Positions 55,954 to 64,000 of a DNA stretch of 64,000 nt are shown here, in pieces; within the stretch, counting starts at the first letter, position 1; the number at the start of each line of letters is the position of its first letter. The position numbers were made by a program, and so were the translations under genes. The DNA comes from Gordius sp. MW1 (taxonomy: Eukaryota > Nematomorpha > Gordioida > Gordea > Gordiidae): the NCBI GenBank assembly GCA_964036665.1, contig OZ038530.1, forward strand, positions 16,204,001 through 16,268,000, written 5' to 3'. The notes under the pieces were generated by a model. It had not been told where the DNA came from, made no database searches, and saw only the letters and a program-made list of their open reading frames with translations.

Positions 55954-56679
55954 CACTGGTCTACAAAAAAAATCAATCGGGAAACGGTCAACATATTCTG
56001 ATAGAATTTTTGTGGTGAACACAAATATGTTTTTCGTTTTTTTCCTATAGGTCAAGTTTTTTAGATATTTTGATTCAAAGTTGCGAAAATGACCGTTTTT
56101 GGCTCATTGAGGCGAAATTGAATAGTTAAAATTTTTTAAACCTTTAAGTGGTAGAATCAACTTAGGGTAAAACATTAAAAAATGATTTTTTTCCCCTATT
56201 GTTTTTACTTTTGCCAATATATCGAATATTTAATTGTCCCTATTATATTACACTATACCATTAGTGCATGTAAGTGATTGATGGTGTGTGGTGGGTGGTA
56301 ATGGCTTAAAACGAGCTATTCCTACCTACTACTACGCCTGTCATCAAAGGATGCCGCGATTTCGCATAGGGACTAATTGAATATTCGATATATTTGCAAA
56401 AGTAAAAACAATAAGGAAAAAAAATCATTTTTCAATGTTTTACCTAAGTTGGTTCTACCACTTAGAGGTCTAAAAAAATTTATCGACTTATTATCGCTCT
56501 CTTGAGCGTCGAAAAGGGTCAAAAACGGTCATTTTCGCAACTTTGAATCGAAATATCTTAAAAACTTGACGTATAGGAAAAAAACGAAAAATATATTTGT
56601 GTTCACCACAAAAAACTCTATCAGAATATGTTGACGGTTTCCCGTTTGATTACACAAGACCACTATTTATTGACTAGTG
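55954..56679. mobile_element. Snapback element, copy 2
   Basis: Same family as 23768-24703: arms share gcgaaaatgaccgtttttg, gtggtgaacacaaatatg, caacttagggtaaaacatt; the ends are cactggtctacaaa and tgactagtg. It is shorter at the apex. It sits between the gag and protease parts of a Gypsy relic. The 60-aa minus frame fuses arm sequence to the protease and is not a gene. Confidence 0.85.
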
Positions 56680-56699
56680 TTTTTTGTCATATAAGTTAA

Positions 56700-57475
56700 A
56701 ATGGCGATTATAGTTTATTTTGTCAAGTCCAGTTATAGCCTTTACTGGTTGGCCTGTCTTTTTAAAGTTTGCTCAAAATAACAGGGTTGTACACATTTTC
56801 TCGCATTTGCGCCATGGTACCAGTACCATGATTTATTGTTAGAAATTATCGATGGTTGAAAATGGGTTATGCTGGTCTGGGGTTGACCTATCTTTTCTAA
56901 AGTCCAATTTAGATCGGAAAACGTCTGTTAGTTCCTTAGGATATTCATTAGCGGGGGCTTTTTGTGGGCTATGTATGTTAGTGCAAAAATTTGGTTTTTT
57001 AACCACAACGATGCTGTTTGTCAAATGAATTATCCTCGGCAAAAGAAGCTAATATGGGGGTGAGTTCATATGGTAATTTGTCGAGCCAAAGCTCCTTTGA
57101 AATTTTGTGATCGAGAATGTATGTCACTAACCTTAAAAGTTGTGATGGACTTCTATCTCTTAAGTCAACCGCTGTTAGAAATTCTATTAATCTTGATTTG
57201 TCTGACTTCCCGACCCTCTGAATAAGTGCATGATTGAGTTTTTGGATTGGTTGAGCCGGTGGTAGGTTAATAATTAAGTCCTTCACTTCTTCGGCGATTT
57301 CGGGGGGTAACGCTTTAAGGATGTATCGAATTTTGACTTTTCAGAGAATTTTTCTTGCTTGGAATACGGCCTCTGTCTAAGCCTGCCAGATTCTAACATT
57401 CCTGCGATAAAACGTGGGTATCTTCACCTGAATAGCTGTTTCGAATTCCTGTTTATCCATAAGATCTTCCATTTT
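56700..57475 (-). pseudogene. Gypsy gag relic
   Basis: Frames on the minus strand give KLNHALIQRVGKSDKSRLIEF, LRDRSPSQLLRLVTYILD, KISKELWLDKLPYELTPILASF, then KPNFCTNIHS, and finally YWYHGANARKCVQPCYFE near 56760. The order and motifs match the gag of the intact element. Several frame breaks. Confidence 0.8.
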
Positions 57476-57780
57476 GAAACCAATTTATGAACGAAAAAAT
57501 TTAAATACAAAATGATTGTCAGGCGAGATAACTAACTAATTCAGAGGATTGTTCTGTTAAAAATTCGGGGTCACCATTTTATATTAAAAAGAGTTGATAG
57601 TGTATTTTATTATATCGAAATCATAACGATAGTAAGGAATACATAAATCGCGCATATCAGTAAGTGTTTTGTAAATAACGATAAACATTCAACTTCAAGT
57701 TAAATATCCTCACTTATTCTTTCTCTTTTAACCTTGTGCGTATCCCTACCAAAAATCTTTCGAGGTAAATGAACGCAGAG

Positions 57781-58245
57781 CTTATTAGGAACATATATTT
57801 TTGATCCAATGATTTTAAAGAAGATTGGTTCGACAAATTACCATGTGAACTGAGTCCCATATTAGCTTCTCTTACCGAGGACTTCACTAACAAATTGGCG
57901 GAAACGGTAGATCGCATCACTCTGGCTAAAAAGCCTAATTTTCTCACTAATTTACATAAAAAAAGGCCTCATCTAATGAATATCACAAAGAGCTCACGGA
58001 CAATTTATTTGCTCTTATAATAATTGATATCAGAGCACTTTAGTGTAATCCCTCCAACAACAAAAACGAAGGTAATTGTAAATAAATTTAGTTTACAAGC
58101 AGCTAATATGAGTGATATTAATACATACGGTTAAATTTTTTAATATTATTTAGATAATTGAAGTGGTCTTTTCTTATTGCAGATGTTCATTCACTAATTT
58201 TAGGATCAGAATAGCACATTTTATTTGATTATTGACGTTTAGAAA
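57781..58245 (+). pseudogene. Second Gypsy relic, plus strand, gag and protease remnants
   Basis: Plus-strand translation near 57820-57960 gives FKEDWFDKLPCELSPILASLTED, NKLAETVDRITLAKKPNFL (gag). 58040-58240 gives IPPTTK, FSLQAANMSDINTYG and MFIH..LGSE-like words (protease). It lies back to back with the minus-strand relic and shares its words, so the two are inverted relatives of one family. Heavily decayed. Confidence 0.6.
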
Positions 58246-58324
58246 TCGCAAATATAAAAGTAGGTGTTGTTAGAATAATAAAGATATATTACACCTAACT
58301 CTCATCACGTGATTTTTATACTAA

Positions 58325-60405
58325 CCCGACAGGTACCAGACCCAGTTCGGCCAAAAAAATTTTATGAAATTTTTTTCTGGGCTTTCTTACATGCTAAATA
58401 AAGCTAAACAATTGAAAAATTTTGAAAAAATTATTTACTTTGAGAAAAAAAGGGGTGTCACCTACAGGTTACACTGGGCAGCACAAATGTACTCACGTAT
58501 AAAGAAAATTTATTAAATTTTACAATTATGTATACAATAATGATGATTTTTTTTATAAAAACATAAAAATGTATTAACTAACATCAATGAGTATAAAATA
58601 TGTTAATTATTATGAAATATTGACCAACAATTTATAGGAAGGCCTACTTTATAATATGCACAAACAATTCTAATAGCTTTATGACAGACGACACAATGCC
58701 TCTGAGTACACGATACCTTTTGTTGTATGTTATATTATTCTTAATATTAGTTAATTTAGGGCTTAAAGTCCGTTTACGCGGTTGTCCGTATTTTTTAAAA
58801 TAATTTTGCGCTATCTCTTGAAATTACATAATGTAATTTTTCCCTAATGAAGCATATAATGCCATGCATTTTGGCATGCAGCATCCAGCCCGAATGCAAA
58901 TATAGGAAAATACCACTTTTCTGTCGCGAAATTATAATCTAGTTGCATATTTTGCTCAAAGCGTTCGACACCGCCCATAAAACAATTAGACATTTTGATC
59001 ATATGAGGATATTGAATTAAATTTTTTTCTATTTTTTCGCTTTAGTGATTCTCCAATAGAGGTTATAGGCTTGACCCTATGACAATTTGACAACATTGTA
59101 CCAATATTATTATCATTCCATCGGACAGCCATCAAATAAGTGTTTTTTGATAGAAACCCGCGTTCTTTTACATCGATGATCAGGCATTTTTCCTGTGCCC
59201 CCAATATTCATCTTTGAAAGACATATCATTAAATTGTGGCTCGTAAAAAAATTATCGAAATAAATATTGTATGGACCAAATTCTGGTGGTAGTTGATTTA
59301 CTAAGTCTAATATGACCGCTCCTCCTAAACCTATTTCGTTTTGTCGATTTACGGAAAATTTAGCCCCCTGGTAAGGTTGAAATGTGACAAGGTAGCCATT
59401 TTTTGTTGAGCACACCACATATTATAGCCGAAACGAAAAGGCTTGCCTTTTATAAATTGTTTTGCATTGTGGTCCCGAAATAAAAAACCATATATTCATC
59501 TATGGATATCTGAGAAGAGCTACGCTGTTTAAAGTTGCTTTTGAACTTTTCATTTAAAAGATCCATATAATCTCGAACTTTGAAAAAAGTGTCAACCCTT
59601 ACCAATTTTGTCGGCCAAATGTAAATATTCAGTTATTTCTTGGAAGCGTTTCTACGCATTCGACTAAAAACCATTATGTTAAAACAGTCAGGTCAGAGCT
59701 CCCAAAACATTTTAATATACTTAGGAAACAAGTAGTTAGTTAAAAAAAGAATTGAGATTTAGATTTTAAATTCATTAACAGTTAAATTTATTCATATTAA
59801 CCACATACAAAATAACATCATTTGAAAGAAATTGTTTCAAGTAATCTTCAGGATTTTCCAAGTGGATGGGGTCAAAGGTTAAATTAATCATATAGTTTTT
59901 GCCTCAAAGCGATATTAACTTTGTAATAAAGATATTTTTATACGAAATTACTTATAAAAAATCAAATTAAAGCAAATAAAAAAGTAGCATTTTTCGTTTA
60001 AATAAGCTTATACGTATGGACCTCTGCCCAGTGTAACCTACAGGTTACACCAAACTTTGGGCCAACATTATTCCAATTTTAATTAACCAAAAACAATTAA
60101 ATTTCATATCAAAATAATTGTGAAAGTGTCAAGATTTTAATGATATAAATTAAAATAAGATTTCATATGGTTGAGTCTCCATTTATAGTGAATATATGAG
60201 AAGCAGTCGAACTTTCAAAATTAGCGATATTTGAGACCTTATCATTAATGAAAGAAGGAAGAGGAAGGGGAATAAAACATATCAGCTGATTCGCCTAAGT
60301 GTGCTCTTTCATATTCAATTTAAAACTTAATATTTCATCCAATAGTTTAAAAATTATAAGCGTTCAAAGTGGTGTCACCTACAGGTTACACTGGTACCTC
60401 TCGGG
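58325..60405 (-). mobile_element. piggyBac-like transposon
   Basis: The ends cccgacaggtaccag and ctggtacctctcggg are 15-bp inverted repeats with one mismatch, flanked by CTAA on both sides (58321-58324, 60406-60409). piggyBac normally duplicates TTAA. Inner palindromic cctacaggttacac motifs occur near 58460-58475, 60030-60050 and 60375-60390. It carries a broken transposase gene on the minus strand. Confidence 0.8.
58620..59650 (-). pseudogene. piggyBac transposase, frameshifted
   Basis: In order: YMDLLNEKFKSNF and SSQISIDEYMVFYFG (about 59510-59570), FIKGKPFRFGYNMWC, FQPYQGAKFSVNRQNEIGLGGAVILDLVNQLPP and YNIYFDNFFTS (59200-59380; holds a catalytic Asp region), KERGFLSKNTYLMAVRWNDNN and TMLSNCHRVKPI (about 59045-59150), then MGGVERFEQN-like and KWYFPIFAFGLDAACQNAWHYM in another frame (58850-58980), and a degenerate C-terminal cysteine cluster (HCVVCHKA). 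The DDE transposase of the PGBD family is recognisable over most of its length but needs several frame changes. The N-terminal third was not found. Confidence 0.85.
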
Positions 60406-60409
60406 CTAA

Positions 60410-60981
60410 TCTGCTTTCGTGGTACATGAACTCTAAGTTTATTATTACCACTACCGTCCTAAATAGTTGAGTTTTAAACATGCTATCTTCAATTAACTTA
60501 TAAATAATCAAATCTTTAAAGTATTATGTTAGGGATTGTTTTTTGTAAAGAATGCCATAAAATTACATAATTTGACATCTCTTTTTGATGGTTTCGTCTT
60601 TTATTTTGGCAATTGTTTATACATTAACCTTTGTAATATTTTGCACTTTTTGTGTGAGAAATAATTTTCCCAGACCACAAAACAGCAATTAATCTCTTAA
60701 TCGTTTAGCAGCATAATCTATGTTTATTTATTACATTATTTTAAGTTCATTTAAATTAAGAGCTTTTAGCGTATTTCATCTTAGTAGAAAACGGGGTGGG
60801 GGTGGAAGGGAAATCCCCCCTTAGGCCAAAATTTATATTTTTTATTAGAGAATAAATTGTTTTAATTTAAATTCAAAGTTTTAAAGTTGTGTAATAGACT
60901 AAGTAACACACTTATAAATACCTATATTTACTTTTTCTTTTTCGAATTAAATTTCGATAAATAGCATATATACTTTTTAAT

Positions 60982-60983
<2 letters not shown>
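60410..60983. other. Non-coding stretch
   Basis: AT-rich; nothing recognised. Confidence 0.4.
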
Positions 60984-61014
<31 letters not shown>

Positions 61015-61117
61015 GATATCTTTTATTAAATGAAAAAAATAAATTTGTCCCCTCCCTGACTTGAACCTCACACCTCCAGTTTACAAGCCGGCGCTATAAC
61101 CACTATACCATGGTGAT
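60984..61117 (-). mobile_element. tRNA-Thr-derived SINE with poly(A) tail
   Basis: The minus strand starting about 61117 reads atcaccatggtatagtgg (A-box tggtatagtgg), gcgccggcttgtaaactgg (anticodon arm, TGT, threonine-like with one base missing), and ggttcaagtc (B-box-like). The acceptor stem no longer pairs, so it is not a functional tRNA. After a short AT-rich body the element ends in 28 A (T run at 60984-61011). That arrangement is a minimal tRNA-derived SINE. Confidence 0.7.
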
Positions 61118-61614
61118 ATTAACCATTATTTTTGCCCACTTGCTATGAAAAGAAATTTGATTTGCCACTTTATCCGTCCCTTCCACACTTAGTATATTGA
61201 TATTTAATAATTATAGTGATTACATTTTTTTATATGAAGTGATATTAATAATTTATTTACCAGAATCATGAGCATGTTTGTTTTGATTAAATTTGATATA
61301 TTTTTATATCTATTCTACACAATTTACCTATTTGGCAATTTTATAGATGATACCCCAAATTTATCAAATAATAATGAACATGAAGAGGATTTAATAATTG
61401 TTATAAAGGCAAACGGCATAAGCTCTAATTTACATATATTTTAAGTTTATAAATAATAATATATCATTTAAATTTAAGTTATTATTTCCACACCTAAAAA
61501 ACTATAAATTATTTATATGACAAATTTATAGAAGCTACCCATTCAAATAATGTAGATGAAGAGGCATTACCAATTTTTATAAAGCCAAACATTATAAATT
61601 ACAATTTATATATA
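61118..61614. other. Non-coding stretch
   Basis: AT-rich; contains imperfect repeats of caaatttatagaa/gataccccaaatttatc-like words, for example near 61345-61390 and 61520-61560, but no gene. Confidence 0.4.
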
Positions 61615-61742
61615 CAGTCGAAACTTCTTAATCGGATTATCGCGAAAATGTTTTAATCGCGAAGTTAACCGCCATTTTGTTATTTTAAACGATAATATTA
61701 ACAAAAACATCGTTTATTGACATATCGCTTAATAGTACAATA

Positions 61743-62345
61743 GGGACATTCCATGTCAAATCGATCATAAAAAGGCGTTTTTCGGCCGACCCCCTCAGAA
61801 TTTTATAAAATTTGGTGGAAATGTTAAAACTAGTAAAATTATTAATTTTCGAAAATTTTAGCTCATTTGGGCCACTACTTTTCGAGTTATGGGCGCTCAA
61901 AGGTCGAAAATCGGTCATTTAAAAAATCGGGTTGTGACGCTATATTCAATAAAATTCATAAGTTATTGGCCCCCAAATCATAGAATCTTGTTGTAGTAAT
62001 AGGTAAGACCTATCTCCATAGGGAAAAAATCCAAAAAATTTTTTTTGTCGATTGGTCATCTCATAATGGCCAATATGGCATAACTACTGTTGAACCCTCT
62101 CAAACCGTTTCAAATTTGAGACAAATGATTTATACTACCTATTAATCATATTAAATAAAAGAGAAAGTTGGGCGGCCATCTTGAAGTGGTCATAAATTGC
62201 TAGAAACGGTATTTTATTTATTTGGCGCCAAAATGACCCTCCAAAATTGGTTTTTTTACTCATTTAGCCATCTTATAATATTATTATATCTATTATACAA
62301 ATATTTTTGCTATAAATTAACACCCCAACCCCCCCCCCCCCCCTT
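61743..62345. repeat. Left arm of a 600-bp inverted repeat
   Basis: Nearly identical to the complement of 63041-63651. It begins gggacattccatgtcaaatcg and ends in an aacaccccaacccccc C-run. AATA flanks both outer ends, which may be a target duplication. The spacer of about 695 bp holds a 61-aa frame without family features. Confidence 0.9.
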
Positions 62346-63040
62346 TAATCTTAAATCAAAATAGCGAGTAATTTTTTCCCACAAATTATTTTATTGTAAT
62401 TTGGAAACAGGCTCGTGAAATAGATAATAAAATCGTCAGGATTATTGAATATAGGCTTTAAAATTGCCTTATCAACACAGATTGATTTCTTTTTTGGCGC
62501 GTATGAATTAATTTGTATGACCTCTAGCGCGAATTTTAAATGATGTCGAATTCTTTTAATAAAATCACTTTATCGTTTAATTTTACTATCAACTAATTAT
62601 CCCCTAGACGTTCGAAATTTTGAATCTAATTTATAATAAAAATTATGACGATGAAAAAATAATAGTTAGTTTGCTTAACCCATGCGAACCCTTTCGCTTA
62701 GATAAATTTCACAAAATATCTCTAAAGAAATGGGATATATTAAAAATTGTATCACCTTTAACCTCAACCGGAGAACTTATACCTTATTTAAAACGAAATG
62801 CTTGATGCGACACTAAAACATATTGCCTTACCTAAAATATACTTCAGATATGTTAAATTAATTTTTTATATGCGCTTGAAGACATGCCCTCCGTCATACT
62901 TTTTTTTAATACTTTTACATATCAGATAACAAACAATGAATATATACTTTGAAATAAATTATTATTTAAGGTGATTTTTCAAAGCTGTTTCTATTTCAAA
63001 ATTCGAAGAAAAACCACTCCCTATTTTGATTGTAATTTAT

Positions 63041-63651
63041 AGGAAATATGGGGGGGGGGGGGGGGGGGTTGGGGTGTTAATTTATAGCAAAAATATTTGT
63101 ATAATAGATATAATAATATTATAAGATGGCTAAATGAGTAAAAAAACCAATTTTGGAGGGTCATTTTGGCGCCAAATAAATAAAATACCGTTTCTAGCAA
63201 TTTATGACCACTTCAAGATGGCCGCCCAACTTTCTCTTTTATTTAATTTGATTAATAGGTAGTATAAAACATTTGTCTCAAATTTGAAACGGTTTGAGAG
63301 GGTTCAACAGTAGTTATGCCATATTGGCCATTTCGGCCATTATGAGATGACCAATCGACAAAAAAAATTTTTTGGATTTTTTCCCTATGGAGATAGGTCT
63401 TACCTATTACTACAACAAGATTCTATGATTTGGGGGCCAATAACTTATGAATTTTATTGAATATAGCGTCACAACCCGATTTTTTAAATGACCGATTTTC
63501 GACCTTTGCGCGCCCATAACTCGAAAAGTAGTGGCCCAAATGAGCTAAAATTTTCGGAAATTAATAATTTTACTAGTTTTAACATTTCCACCAAATTTTA
63601 TAAAATTCTGAGGGGGTCGGCCGAAAACGTGGCGATTTGACATGGAATGTC
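63041..63651. repeat. Right arm of the 600-bp inverted repeat
   Basis: Complement of 61743-62345 with few differences by eye, for example at cgaaaacgtggcgatttgac versus the left end and in the length of the G/C run at the inner end. Confidence 0.9.
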
Positions 63652-63838
63652 CCAATATCGGATATTCACAAACATTTTCGAGTCCTTAAATTAACAAGAT
63701 AATTATATAAAATATCGTTTTATTGCGAAGCGTAAGAAATGAATATTTAATATAATGTACATCTACTTTTATTTCCATCGTTTAATCGCGAAAAAAAATT
63801 CAGGCCCAAGGCTTTGCAATTAAACGGTTTTGACTGTA

Positions 63839-64000
63839 TTTTAAATTAATGAAGAGTTAAATAATAATTGTAATTGTAAAACATTTAAATTTGATTTCTC
63901 ATTTCACTCTTAAAATTTATTCATATGTCAATTTTATTTTTTAGAATAAAAATTATCAATAAAGGTGATGAAGGGGTTTTACCAATAAATTATTAAGGCA
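63839..64000. other. Non-coding right edge
   Basis: Nothing recognised. Confidence 0.3.

Larger units (their letters stand above)
54740..57780 (-). mobile_element. Gypsy retrotransposon relic with nested insertions and internal deletion
   Basis: The left LTR (about 54740-54929) begins TGTAGTGGAG on the minus strand after a polypurine tract (complement of ctccccctct at 54935-54944). The right LTR (about 57582-57780) is followed inward by a tggtgaccccg primer site (57568-57582, complement). Gag, protease and the pol C-terminus are recognisable; RT, RNase H and the integrase core are gone. A hAT-like MITE (55292) and a snapback element (55954) are inserted in it. Confidence 0.75.
61615..63836. 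mobile_element. pogo/Tigger-like element with nested long inverted repeat
   Basis: The ends cagtcgaaacttcttaatcg and the complement of aattaaacggttttgactg are inverted repeats beginning CAGTC, flanked by TA on both sides (61613-61614, 63837-63838). CAGTC-type ends at TA are typical of pogo/Tigger members of the Tc1-mariner superfamily. ttaatcgcgaa words recur next to both ends. No transposase was recognised. Most of the interior is a second, long inverted-repeat structure. Confidence 0.75.

Noticed and set aside
61047-61117. Functional tRNA-Thr gene on the minus strand
   Set aside because: The acceptor stem does not pair, the anticodon arm lacks a base, and a 28-base A tail follows. It is a retroposed, tRNA-derived sequence.

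Overview
The window is an AT-rich stretch of an animal (invertebrate metazoan) nuclear genome. The evidence is eukaryotic transposons of many classes, GT-AG introns, two rhodopsin-like seven-helix receptor genes, a tRNA-derived SINE and no bacterial gene organisation. I cannot name the species; the repeat repertoire would fit an arthropod or another protostome, but that is a guess.

Only two genes look like ordinary host genes: a pair of intronless paralogous G-protein-coupled receptors (9481-10707 and 34362-35591, both +, 408 and 409 aa). Both share unusual replacements of the usual receptor motifs. A related non-coding block of about 1.5 kb lies upstream of each (6121-7690; 26960-32285), the second split by an LTR retrotransposon.

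Nearly everything else is mobile DNA. From left to right: a pair of inverted GC-rich TIR elements with a foldback element between them (757-4298); an hAT-like MITE family with perfect or near-perfect 8-bp target duplications (5678, 15905, 33230, 55292); a scrambled Helitron relic (11574-15528); a nearly intact Ty3/Gypsy element with 320- and 364-bp LTRs and a CATC duplication (16081-20741), broken by one in-frame stop; a microsatellite-bearing non-autonomous Helitron (22554-23357); long snapback elements (23768-24703, 55954-56679); non-LTR fragments (24790-25971); a second, minus-strand Gypsy element (27400-31068); a large composite at 39469-48840; repeats with telomere-like tracts (52642-53555); a MULE/FLYWCH relic (51256-51730); two further Gypsy relics (54740-58245); a piggyBac element (58325-60405); a SINE (60984-61117); and a nested pogo-like element with 600-bp inverted arms (61615-63836).

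The most interesting structure is the composite at 39469-48840: a minus-strand Helitron (5' TC, terminal hairpin, 3' CTAG) whose 3' terminus is split at CCGG by a 3.65-kb element. That inserted element encodes, in an eight-exon gene with introns as short as 34 nt, a Gypsy-like integrase of the Ginger type joined to an acidic linker and an OTU-type cysteine protease domain. Apart from two small frameshifts, all exon joins were found by eye and keep phase.
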